A stretch of 64,000 nt of DNA from Flavisolibacter tropicus (GTDB taxonomy: Bacteria > Bacteroidota > Bacteroidia > Chitinophagales > Chitinophagaceae). Below, one piece after another: positions 39,442 through 47,551 of this stretch. The position numbers were made by a program, and so were the translations under genes. The stretch spans positions 620,001-684,000 of the forward strand of contig NZ_CP011390.1 in assembly GCF_001644645.1 (NCBI RefSeq). The letters run 5' to 3'. Every line of letters starts with the position of its first letter. Position 1 is the stretch's first letter. The notes beneath the pieces were generated by a model. That model was not told where the DNA came from. It saw nothing but the letters and a program-made list of their open reading frames with translations, and made no database searches.

Positions 39442-39636
39442 CCCTTGAGGTCTACTGCCCGGCTTACGGGTATCGCTGAGGTGTGCTAGGATTGATAGAG
39501 TCATTACAGAAAAAGAAAGGTACCTTAACTCAGACTACATTTAGGGTACTATTAAACCCTTCCAATCTTACTATTCCACGCTTCCTTGCCTGTTACTCCT
39601 CTGTATATTCATTGCTCTGCCTCTGCGAAGTCTAGG

Positions 39637-39692
39637 TTACTCCGTATAAAATACTTAGTTACTCCGTATAGCATCTTCCCTTACTCCGTATA
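39637..39692. repeat. Three 12-bp direct repeats at 22-bp period (iteron-like)
   Basis: TTACTCCGTATA occurs at 39637, 39659 and 39681, exactly 22 bases apart, with unrelated spacers. Two-helical-turn spacing places all copies on one face of the DNA, as in plasmid iterons or multimeric operators. The array ends 177 bases before the next gene. Confidence 0.9.
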
Positions 39693-39765
39693 AGGGCCTC
39701 TTCAGGGATAGTTATGAGTCAGAAAGAATTATGAAACAATAGGTATTAAAACCCGCTAACATGTG

Positions 39766-39813
39766 TATAACTAAGGTGAGTAAATCGCTTGTAAACCTAG
39801 CGATATAGTTATA
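39766..39813. promoter_or_regulatory. Nested inverted repeats before the gene at 39870
   Basis: TATAACTA/TAGTTATA (39766-39773 with 39806-39813) encloses ATCGCT/AGCGAT (39784-39789 with 39799-39804). It ends 56 bases before the ATG and may be an operator or a 5' leader structure. Confidence 0.5.
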
Positions 39814-39869
39814 AATTTACTAAATTATTTAGTATTAAGCAGTAGCTAATCATCAATAAACCACTCCCC

Positions 39870-40391
39870 ATGGCACGACAGTCTGGCCCTATTTACCTTA
39901 CCGGCACCATCGATAGCATTACCTTCTACAAGATGGGCGACCAGTATTTGGCCCGCAAGAAAAGCTCGCTCAATCGCAAGCAGTTCCACAAAGATCCACG
40001 CTTCGCGCGCTCACGTAAAAGTGCCCTTGCCTTTGGCGATGCCTCTAAACTGGCTTCCGCTATATACTGGAAATTACCCAAGGAACAGCGTGGCAAAGGC
40101 GTCGTCAACCAACTCACCGGCCAGGTGGGTCGCTTGCTAAAAGAAGGAAAGACCATGGAAGATATAATTAAACAATACCAACAACATAACCAGCATCCGA
40201 GTACACAAGCGTCTATTCAATCCCAGTCCAACGAAGCTACTCACAAGCAAGAAAGCATTTCAGCTTGGAAAGTAACTCCCACTGGAAAATTGATCGGCAC
40301 AAGCCTTGAGCCAACTCTTTCTATTAATTTGGTAACTTCTTTTGTTAATGCGACTAGACTAAACAGTTATCTTGTTCCAATGAGAGAGTAA
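39870..40391 (+). CDS. Unrecognised basic protein of about 170 residues
   Basis: The protein starts MARQSGPIYLTGTIDSITFYK. It has a strongly basic first 110 residues (RKKSSLNRKQFHKDPRFARSR, ALAFGDASKLASAIYWKLPKEQRGKG) and a helical VVNQLTGQVGRLLKEGKTM segment. After a glutamine-rich linker (about 110-130) the tail is less basic. I recall similar conserved hypothetical proteins in Chitinophagaceae but no function. The charge and compact helices suggest nucleic-acid binding, which is inference. It lies just right of the iteron-like array and nested inverted repeats, so it may bind them. Confidence 0.75.
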   Translation: MARQSGPIYLTGTIDSITFYKMGDQYLARKKSSLNRKQFHKDPRFARSRKSALAFGDASKLASAIYWKLPKEQRGKGVVNQLTGQVGRLLKEGKTMEDIIKQYQQHNQHPSTQASIQSQSNEATHKQESISAWKVTPTGKLIGTSLEPTLSINLVTSFVNATRLNSYLVPMRE

Positions 40392-40436
40392 AAGTGCCAG
40401 TTGTTAGTTTTTTTTGTTAGGAAAAGTAGCCTTTGA

Positions 40437-40613
40437 GCAATCGAAGCAGGCAATAGTAATGTAGTAAATGCTTTCTTAGCTAGATCCATAAAACTGACTG
40501 CAAGGGAATGGAAATTCAGGGAAGATTTTCAAGTAATGCCTGGCGCCTACTTAAAATACAGTAAGAATGGTATCAAACCTCAAAATAAAGTCGACCCCGA
40601 CCCTGCATTTTAG
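40437..40613 (+). pseudogene. Possible ORF relic without start codon
   Basis: A 58-codon open frame between a TGA and a TAG reads like protein (AIEAGNSNVVNAFLARSIKL, then TAREWKFREDFQVMPGAYLK). It has no upstream start and no recognised family. It may be the remnant of a gene lost next to the repeat-rich region. Confidence 0.2.
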
Positions 40614-40776
40614 AAAGACTTTATTGCAGCCAAGTTAAATCATCAATAATTTAAGCCGAACGAAGATCAACATGAAATATAAAGTGCATCAACATGAATA
40701 TCATCGAAGCTCTTAGCCCATGGGTTAGCAGATTAATACAATAATTGGAATGTAAGTTTAATTGCTTGGCTGATAA

Positions 40777-40788
40777 TGACCAGCATCA
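40777..40788. promoter_or_regulatory. FNR-like box, one mismatch (TGAC-CAGC-ATCA)
   Basis: The reverse strand reads TGATGCTGGTCA, close to the TGATGnnnGTCA boxes at 45091 and 59352. It lies far (227 bases) from the BON start, so its role is doubtful. Confidence 0.3.
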
Positions 40789-41014
40789 TTGATAACCTTG
40801 ACTACACTCATTCAGACAGATTATAAAACAACCTTTCTTTGAATTAGTTATGAGGTAGTAGATCTATCATAATTCACTTTTCGCTACCAGATGGTAAACA
40901 CGCTCTCCCCTACCTTTTGTATTGAAACTTCTTGGAACAGATATACCCATGAATAACATTAGCAAGTTATTGCTTTAACGTTGAGGTCTTTTCTAAATAC
41001 TTAAATATACCAGT

Positions 41015-41686
41015 ATGAAAAGTGATCTTCATATTCAACATGATGTGCAAGACCAAATTATGTGGGAACCTATACTAAACCCTGCACAGATTGGAGTTGC
41101 AGTAAAAGATGGTATCGTTACATTATCGGGAATAGTTGATACATATGCAAAGAAGCTGGCTGCAGAAAAAGCAGCAAAGAAGGTAGCTGGCGTAAAAGCC
41201 GTAGCATTAGACTTACAAGTAGGTATCTCACCTTTATATCGAAAAACCGATTCAGAACTAGCAGACGCGGTGATACATGCTTTAAGCATGAATGTATCTG
41301 TTCCACAAGAAGCGATACAGGTCAAAGTAGATGACGGGATTGTAACATTAGACGGAGAAGTAGATTGGGACTACCAACGTGCTGCCGCTAAAACAGCCAT
41401 TGAGGGCTTGATAGGCATTAAAGCTGTTAATAACAATCTAACTATAAAGCCTATGTTGTCATCTGAAAACATTAGTAGAAAAATAAGTGAAGCCCTACAT
41501 CGTAGTGCCACTATTGATGCACAAAGAATCAGTGTAGAAGTAATTGGAACAAAAGCAGTTTTAAAAGGGAAAGTGCGATCCTTTGCTGAGCGGGATGATG
41601 CAGAAGACGCTGCATGGGCAGCACCTGGCATTACCAGTGTAGAGAATAAACTTGACTTGGAATCTGAAGAAATACTGACTTTCTAA
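41015..41686 (+). CDS. BON-domain protein, three repeats
   Basis: The 223 residues contain three BON domains at about 5-70, 78-145 and 150-218. Each has the pattern of V-(K)-DGIVTLSG/DGEV followed by an AAxxAAxxVxGVxxVxNxL helix-strand. BON domains bind phospholipid surfaces or other membrane components. No signal peptide is visible, so a cytoplasmic location is likely. Similar proteins accompany universal stress proteins in stress-response clusters, as here. It starts the island at 41 kb. Confidence 0.9.
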   Translation: MKSDLHIQHDVQDQIMWEPILNPAQIGVAVKDGIVTLSGIVDTYAKKLAAEKAAKKVAGVKAVALDLQVGISPLYRKTDSELADAVIHALSMNVSVPQEAIQVKVDDGIVTLDGEVDWDYQRAAAKTAIEGLIGIKAVNNNLTIKPMLSSENISRKISEALHRSATIDAQRISVEVIGTKAVLKGKVRSFAERDDAEDAAWAAPGITSVENKLDLESEEILTF

Positions 41687-41751
41687 TTCAAATAGACTAC
41701 CCTATTAAGCACATTGTTAGATAAAGTTTTCACCTCATAAATCCAGGTATC

Positions 41752-42576
41752 ATGAATAAGATAATTATAGCCTTTGATGGAACACAGTTTTCGGAAGGCG
41801 CTTTTGAACTGGCCCGTGAGTTAAACGAGATGCACGCCATTTTACTAACAGGTGTATTTATTCCTCAGGTTAGTTACTCCAGCTTATGGAGTTATGGAAC
41901 GGCCATGGCTGGACCTGGCTTTATTCCATTAGTAGAAGCAGAAGAATCAGAAGCTATACAAAAAAATATTCATCATTTTGAAGAGTTATGTAGTGAACAT
42001 GGCATAAAGTACACCATACACAAAGACTTCTACGACTTCGCTCTTCCAGAGTTAAAAAAAGAGTCTCGATTTGCAGACCTGCTAATTATTAGCAGTGAGA
42101 AGTTTTACGAACATATGCTGGATGATATCAATAACGAATACATGGAAGAAGCCATTCATCATTCAGAATGCCCTGTAATTGTTATTCCAGAAGAATTTGA
42201 GTTTCCCAATCGCAATATACTAACCTATGATGGCAGCGGTTCTTCAGTCTATGCCATTAAACAATTTGCCTATTTGTTTCCAGATTTGTGTAAAAATGAA
42301 ACCCTATTGCTTTATGTAAAAGATGACAAATCAGACAACCTACCTGAAGAAGAATATATTAAAGAGTTAACAAATCAACACTACCCCAATATAACTATTG
42401 AGAAACTGCACTTAAATCCCAAGAAATACTTTACAACATGGTTGGCAGAAGAAGGTAATGTACTACTAATTAGCGGCGCATATGCCAAGTCCAATATAGC
42501 TACCATGTTTCATAAAAGCTTTATTAGTCAGGCTATAAGCACACATAAGCTACCTGTTTTTATTGCACATAAATAA
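41752..42576 (+). CDS. Universal stress protein, tandem-domain (first of three)
   Basis: This 274-residue UspA-family protein has two domains, about 1-145 (MNKIIIAFDGTQFSEGAFEL) and 155-274 (RNILTYDGSGSSVYAIKQF). The first ends in a typical HHSECPVIVIPEEF strand. The ATP-binding G-x2-G-x9-G motif is not well conserved in the C-terminal domain, so ATP binding is uncertain. It is the first of a three-gene run of diverged usp genes with spacers of 16 and 7 bases. Confidence 0.9.
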   Translation: MNKIIIAFDGTQFSEGAFELARELNEMHAILLTGVFIPQVSYSSLWSYGTAMAGPGFIPLVEAEESEAIQKNIHHFEELCSEHGIKYTIHKDFYDFALPELKKESRFADLLIISSEKFYEHMLDDINNEYMEEAIHHSECPVIVIPEEFEFPNRNILTYDGSGSSVYAIKQFAYLFPDLCKNETLLLYVKDDKSDNLPEEEYIKELTNQHYPNITIEKLHLNPKKYFTTWLAEEGNVLLISGAYAKSNIATMFHKSFISQAISTHKLPVFIAHK

Positions 42577-42592
42577 CAATCAAACACCACAA

Positions 42593-43417
42593 ATGGAAAA
42601 GATCCTTTTAATCATGAATAGCCATAAAGCAGATACAAAGATCATAGATTTTGGCTGTTATATTGCTTTACTCACCGAATCGAAGCTGACAGGAGTGCTA
42701 GTAGAAGATACTACTCTAGAGCTGGCCTCGCATGATCACCAGCAATCGTATTACAGAAAGGTTAAGGTCCGGGATGACCAATCGATCCTAATGGATTCTG
42801 ATCAATTAATGCGCTATTTCTCACAAGAATGTCGACTAAGAGGGATTAGTAGTATAATTTACAGTGATAAAGGATCGCCAATGGAAGAGGTGCTGTACGA
42901 AAGCCGTTTTGCAGACTTGATGATTGTAACACCTAACCTTTTCAATAAAAGCACAAAGGAGGAAATCCCTTCAACGTTTGTAAAAAAAATCCTATCAAAA
43001 GCTGAATGCCCAGTTGTTGTAGCTCCTAATGAATTCAAAGGAATTGAAGAAATTGTCTTCTGCTTTGACGCCAGTGCATCATCACTATTCGCCATTAAGG
43101 AATTCACTTACCTTTTCCCACAATTTCAATCCAAAAAGATTACAGTTCTCGAAGTTCGCAATGATATACTCGAAGAAATGGGTGAGGATGTTGCTAAAAC
43201 TCGTGAATGGCTAGAAGCGCATTATCAAAATGTTCATTTTCGATTTTTAGAGGGCGATGTAAAGGATGAACTTTTCACATATTTTCTTCTAAAGAAGGAC
43301 ACCTTTATTGTAATGGGTTCTTTTGGAAGAAACATGATCTCTCAGCTATATAAAAAGAGCGCTTCGGAGACGATTATTAAAACTATTGATTTACCCATCT
43401 TTATCACCCATCACTAA
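42593..43417 (+). CDS. Universal stress protein, tandem-domain (second)
   Basis: This 274-residue UspA-family protein starts at the ATG at 42593 (MEKILLIMNSHKADTK). The upstream in-frame start at 42563 lies inside the previous gene. The second domain (EEIVFCFDASASSLFAIKEF) ends in VMGSFGRNMISQLYKKS, with G-x2-G but no later glycine of the nucleotide motif. It diverges from its neighbours while keeping the same domain plan. Confidence 0.9.
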   Translation: MEKILLIMNSHKADTKIIDFGCYIALLTESKLTGVLVEDTTLELASHDHQQSYYRKVKVRDDQSILMDSDQLMRYFSQECRLRGISSIIYSDKGSPMEEVLYESRFADLMIVTPNLFNKSTKEEIPSTFVKKILSKAECPVVVAPNEFKGIEEIVFCFDASASSLFAIKEFTYLFPQFQSKKITVLEVRNDILEEMGEDVAKTREWLEAHYQNVHFRFLEGDVKDELFTYFLLKKDTFIVMGSFGRNMISQLYKKSASETIIKTIDLPIFITHH

Positions 43418-43424
43418 TCTAATT

Positions 43425-44270
43425 ATGCAAAAATTTATTGCTGCTTTTGATGGGTTGAGATTTTCACAGAGTACTTTAGATTATGCAGTTCATCTGGCAA
43501 AATTATCCAACACACACTTAATAGGAGTATTCCTAGACAACATACTATACAATAGTTATCAGTATGCTGAACTGGTGGATGAGGAGGAAGGTGGTGTTTC
43601 GGAAAGAAAACGACGCCTATTAAATGAACAGGACAAAATCAAAAGGGATGAAGCCGCACTATCATTTGAACAGGCTTGCCACCAAGCAAAAATTACTTTT
43701 GCTGTACACCGGGATCGAAATGCCTCTTTGCAAGAGCTGTTGCACGAATCCATTTATGCGGACTTGCTAGTAATTAATCAAACAGAAACCTTTACTTATT
43801 TTGAAGAGGAGGCGCCTACTGCCTTTATCCGGAATTTACTTTCTGATGTTCAGTGCCCTGTACTGGTTGTTCCAAAATCGTATCACCCCATTGAAAAACT
43901 AGTTTTGCTTTATGATGGAGAGCCATCATCAGTATATGCTATAAAGATGTTCGGTTATCTCCTACCCCAGCTTGGCCAATTACCTACCGAGGTCCTTACT
44001 ATAAAAAGCCATGATCAGCCAATTCATGTTCCTGAGTCCAGATTAATGAAGGAATTTATAAAACGCCACTTTTCAAATGTAGAATATATTGTTAAGCAAG
44101 GCATTGTTGAAGAACAGATCCTGGGTCATCTCCAGTATTATAATCCCCACTGCCTGATTGTAGTTGGCGGCTACCAGCGAAGTCGTGTTTCCAAATGGTT
44201 CAGACGCAGTATGGCTGATCATCTGTTACAATATACTAAACTGCCATTATTTATTGCACATAATAAATAA
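43425..44270 (+). CDS. Universal stress protein, tandem-domain (third)
   Basis: This 281-residue UspA-family protein starts at the ATG at 43425 (MQKFIAAFDGLRFSQSTLDY). It has a glutamate/lysine-rich insertion around residues 45-75 (DEEEGGVSERKRRLLNEQDK), and the second domain begins EKLVLLYDGEPSSVYAIKMF. It is 7 bases behind the preceding usp gene. The three are likely one transcript. Confidence 0.9.
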   Translation: MQKFIAAFDGLRFSQSTLDYAVHLAKLSNTHLIGVFLDNILYNSYQYAELVDEEEGGVSERKRRLLNEQDKIKRDEAALSFEQACHQAKITFAVHRDRNASLQELLHESIYADLLVINQTETFTYFEEEAPTAFIRNLLSDVQCPVLVVPKSYHPIEKLVLLYDGEPSSVYAIKMFGYLLPQLGQLPTEVLTIKSHDQPIHVPESRLMKEFIKRHFSNVEYIVKQGIVEEQILGHLQYYNPHCLIVVGGYQRSRVSKWFRRSMADHLLQYTKLPLFIAHNK

Positions 44271-44392
44271 TGGCATGAAAGCTTCATTAACTGCTTTGTT
44301 GGAAATTGAAAATACTCAGTTATAGAAGTTGAACGATATTGTCCATACAGCTATTGAAGAAGACTAACTATCCTTCCAAAAAAAATTTCTGA

Positions 44393-44404
44393 TGATGCAT
44401 ATCA
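44393..44404. promoter_or_regulatory. FNR-like box TGAT-GCAT-ATCA
   Basis: An exact TGAT-N4-ATCA palindrome is centred about 71 bases before the small membrane protein start at 44470. Confidence 0.6.
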
Positions 44405-44469
44405 TTTGTTAACGTCATCGCCCTCATTAAGCAGGGAAATAAAAAGGCAGACATTATAAAGAAAATAGT

Positions 44470-44670
44470 ATGGCACTATCAATTTACCCCAGGTCTTTAT
44501 TAACTCAAATGAGTTCTTCCAGTAACAAGGTACCCCTTTATAAAATCTTGCCTTGGACGTTAGCCTTCGTGGTAATAGGTTTAGGGGCATCAATAATAAA
44601 AAGTACTATTAGCATTTTTATGATGAAACTATATGAATTTTTTATTGAAAAAAATGCCTTGAAGTTATGA
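44470..44670 (+). CDS. Small membrane protein upstream of the interrupted gene
   Basis: The 66-residue ORF has one hydrophobic helix (about 29-51, WTLAFVVIGLGASIIKS). Its TGA overlaps the next start codon as ATGA, which argues that it is translated. An exact FNR-like box precedes it. I do not recognise a family. Confidence 0.45.
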   Translation: MALSIYPRSLLTQMSSSSNKVPLYKILPWTLAFVVIGLGASIIKSTISIFMMKLYEFFIEKNALKL

Positions 44671-45026
44671 TCCTGCACATTGATGATTCGATGACTGTCT
44701 CGGATGTTTAAGACAAATTCTCGCGATGTTTCCCCAACTTGAAAATTGAGTTTTATGCAAAACAACACCATTTTAAAGAGGGGTCATCAGACGTACAAAG
44801 ATTAGATTCTAGTATAGCACTATCAATCATCAGACAGAATCATACCCCAGAAAACCTCGCCATTATATCAAGTGATCGAGCTGGAGACATTGAACGGAAG
44901 TTTATGAAGGTCTTTGGTTTGAATATTCAGGTGTTCCGAAAAGAAAATGGCTCTTGGAAACAAACAGGTAACTCGGACACTTGTACCCTTAAAGAGCTTA
45001 GTGATCTTTCAACCCATTCCTCCTGA
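44667..45026 (+). pseudogene. Small Bacteroidota-type protein with in-frame TAA at codon 15
   Basis: Starting at ATG 44667 the frame reads MILHIDDSMTVSDV, then TAA (44709-44711), then DKFSRCFPNLKIEFY and on to VFRKENGSWKQTG. It aligns without a gap over 30 residues with the paralogue at 52152-52550 (MQLYLAPTTKVGDVKEAF and PFLKLEFF). The paralogue has lysine at the stop position. One base change (CAA or AAA to TAA) would explain the stop. The remaining frame is intact, so the mutation is recent, or the TAA is read through, or translation restarts at TTG 44739. Function unknown. Confidence 0.6.
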
Positions 45027-45090
45027 TAAGCCATGTTATCCGTATTAGCCGAGCAACTGTTTATCTAATGACAGCTATCACGAGCCACCT

Positions 45091-45102
45091 TGATGCCAGT
45101 CA
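45091..45102. promoter_or_regulatory. FNR-like box TGAT-GCCA-GTCA
   Basis: One mismatch from TGAT-N4-ATCA. It is centred about 55 bases before the ppsA start and shares TGATGnnAGTCATTGA with the box at 59352. Confidence 0.5.
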
Positions 45103-45151
45103 TTGAACTTGTATCATTTACACACCAACTTTACTATTACAAACCAGCAAA

Positions 45152-47551
45152 ATGCAACCCTTTATAAAGAAATTCAACCAGGTAAATTTGGCAGACATAA
45201 CAGCAGTGGGTGGTAAAAACGCGTCTTTGGGTGAGATGCTAAACCAGCTTTCATCCAAGGGTATACGTTTGCCCGACGGTTTTGCCGCCACTGCTTCTTG
45301 CTTTTGGAATTTTCTTGAAAGTTATAATCTCACCACCGCCTTGCAACAATTAATGGATCGCCTGGACCGGAACAACTATGTCAATTTAAAAGAAATTGGT
45401 AAAGCTGCAAGAGAATTAATTCTTAGTCATGAGTTGCCCCCAGCAACCCAGGCACAGATTATAAATGCCTACCGGGAACTAAGCGGTACTGAAGATATTG
45501 CTGTAGCCGTTCGCAGTAGCGCCACAGCAGAAGATCTACCGGAAGCCAGTTTTGCCGGCCAGCATGACTCCTTCCTTCATATTGAAGGCGGAGAAGCTGT
45601 TATACGTGCGGTACACAAATGCTTTGCCTCTTTATATACTGACCGGGCGATCAAATACCGGGAGGATAAAGGTTTTGACCATAGCAAAGTGGCTATATCA
45701 GTTGGTATCCAGAAAATGGTTCGCTCAGACAGAGGCAGTGCCGGTGTTTGTTTTACATTAGAACCCGAATCCGGTTTTCGTGATATTATTCATATCAGCG
45801 GTGTTTGGGGATTAGGTGAAAATATTGTACAAGGTACTATCAACCCTGATGAGTTTTTGGTATTCAAGCCTACTCTGGCTCAAAATAAAAATGCCATCAT
45901 CCAAAAAAGATTAGGCGATAAGGCACAAACAATGATCTATGCTACAGACAGTAGTTCTACTACCTATAACATAGACACGCCGCTTAACAAGAGAGAACAA
46001 TTTGTTTTAGCTGACCATGAAATCAAGCAATTGGCAGAGTGGTGCCTGATTATTGAGGAGCATTACAAAAAACCCATGGACATTGAATGGGCTAAGGACG
46101 GCATAACAGGTGAAATGTTTATCATTCAAGCCCGACCTGAAACGGTGCATTCACAGAAAAAACTAAATACCGTAACGGAATACGCTCTCCAGGAAAAAGG
46201 TGAAAAAATTACTTCTGGAAATGCCATTGGATTTAAAATAGCTTCCGGGAGAGCACGTATTGTACACTCTCCGAATGAGGACAGTCAAATTGAAAAAGGT
46301 GACATTATTGTTACCGATACCACAAGTCCCGATTGGGACCCTATTTTAAAAAAAGCAAGCGCTATTGTTACAAATAAAGGCGGGCGGACCAGCCACGCCT
46401 CCATCATTGCACGCGAATTGGGCATCCCTGCCGTGGTTGGCTGTGGAAACGCTACTGAAGAAATTAATAATGACATGCCAATAACCGTTTCTTGCGCTGA
46501 AGGGAAAACGGGAAATGTTTATAGAGGCCTGCTGAAATGGAAAGTAGAAGAACATGACTTTAATAACATGTATTTGCCCCGCCATACAAAACCCTTATTA
46601 ATAATAGGAGAACCGGAAAAAGCATTTCAGCTTTCCTTTTACCCTAACGAAGGCGTTGGCTTAATGCGTCTGGAATTTATTGTCAACCATTATATGCAGA
46701 TACACCCCATGGCATTAGTCAAGTTTGATGAATTAAAAGACCAGGCGGCAAAACATAAAATTGAAGAATTAACCCACAGCTACAAACATAAGCAGCAGTA
46801 TTTCATAGACAAAGTATCACAGGGTATCGCCACAATTGCCGCAGCATTTTATCCCAAAGATGTTATTGTAAGGCTTAGTGATTTTAAAACAAATGAATAT
46901 GCCAACCTCATTGGAGGAAAAGAGTTTGAGCCAAAAGAAGAAAACCCTATGATTGGGTTTCGGGGAGCCTCCCGCTATTACCACCCTTTGTATAAAGACG
47001 CTTTCAAACTGGAATGTAAAGCCGTACTTAAAGTGCGAAATGAAATGGGATTCACTAATGTGAAAGTAATGATTCCCTTTTGTCGTACGCTACAAGAAGG
47101 TAAACGTGTTATAGAAGAAATGGAAAGACATGGCTTATCCAGAGACTATAGTCCATCACTGGAAATTTATCTTATGGTGGAGATTCCTAGTAATGTGATT
47201 CTTTTAAATGAATTTGCTCAAGTATTTGATGGCTTCTCTATTGGTTCAAATGATTTAACCCAATTAACATTGGGTATTGACCGCGATTCTGCTATTGTTA
47301 GCCAGCTGTTCAGTGAGCAGGACCAGGCTGTCAAAACCATGCTTTCTATGGCCATTCACCGAGCCAACGAAGCGGGCATTAAAATTGGGTTATGTGGCCA
47401 GGCCCCCAGTGATATGCCTGATTTTGCCCAGTTTTTGGTTGAGCAAGGTATTACTAGTATTTCCTTTAATCCCGATGCACTACTTAAGGGTATACAGAAT
47501 ATTGTAGAAGCAGAAAATAAATTAAAATCACCCGCAAACCTTTCATTGTGA
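45152..47551 (+). CDS. ppsA: Phosphoenolpyruvate synthase
   Basis: The enzyme makes PEP from pyruvate and ATP. The 799-residue protein has the ATP-grasp N-terminal domain (about 1-345, AVRSSATAEDLPEASFAGQHD), the swivelling phosphohistidine domain (KGGRTSHASIIARELG, His415) and the C-terminal PEP-binding barrel (GSNDLTQLTLGIDRDS, GLCGQAPSD). The length is normal. It begins a three-gene unit with overlapping starts (GTGA and ATGA) running into the dehydrogenase and a split-barrel gene. PEP synthase also occurs in DosR-like dormancy regulons. Confidence 0.95.
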   Translation: MQPFIKKFNQVNLADITAVGGKNASLGEMLNQLSSKGIRLPDGFAATASCFWNFLESYNLTTALQQLMDRLDRNNYVNLKEIGKAARELILSHELPPATQAQIINAYRELSGTEDIAVAVRSSATAEDLPEASFAGQHDSFLHIEGGEAVIRAVHKCFASLYTDRAIKYREDKGFDHSKVAISVGIQKMVRSDRGSAGVCFTLEPESGFRDIIHISGVWGLGENIVQGTINPDEFLVFKPTLAQNKNAIIQKRLGDKAQTMIYATDSSSTTYNIDTPLNKREQFVLADHEIKQLAEWCLIIEEHYKKPMDIEWAKDGITGEMFIIQARPETVHSQKKLNTVTEYALQEKGEKITSGNAIGFKIASGRARIVHSPNEDSQIEKGDIIVTDTTSPDWDPILKKASAIVTNKGGRTSHASIIARELGIPAVVGCGNATEEINNDMPITVSCAEGKTGNVYRGLLKWKVEEHDFNNMYLPRHTKPLLIIGEPEKAFQLSFYPNEGVGLMRLEFIVNHYMQIHPMALVKFDELKDQAAKHKIEELTHSYKHKQQYFIDKVSQGIATIAAAFYPKDVIVRLSDFKTNEYANLIGGKEFEPKEENPMIGFRGASRYYHPLYKDAFKLECKAVLKVRNEMGFTNVKVMIPFCRTLQEGKRVIEEMERHGLSRDYSPSLEIYLMVEIPSNVILLNEFAQVFDGFSIGSNDLTQLTLGIDRDSAIVSQLFSEQDQAVKTMLSMAIHRANEAGIKIGLCGQAPSDMPDFAQFLVEQGITSISFNPDALLKGIQNIVEAENKLKSPANLSL

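Larger units (their letters stand above)
40392..41014. other. 623-base spacer, only a weak ORF relic and one weak box
   Basis: No intact gene is visible. It holds an ORF fragment (40437-40613) and a one-mismatch FNR-like box at 40777-40788, which is 227 bases before the BON gene. Confidence 0.5.

Noticed and set aside
39637..39692. CRISPR array
   Set aside because: Repeats are only 12 bp with 10-bp spacers, there are only three copies and no cas gene is nearby; iteron geometry fits better.
44402..44593. Minus-strand 63-codon ORF
   Set aside because: It opposes the small membrane protein at 44470, which has an ATGA link to the next gene and an upstream box; no family seen.
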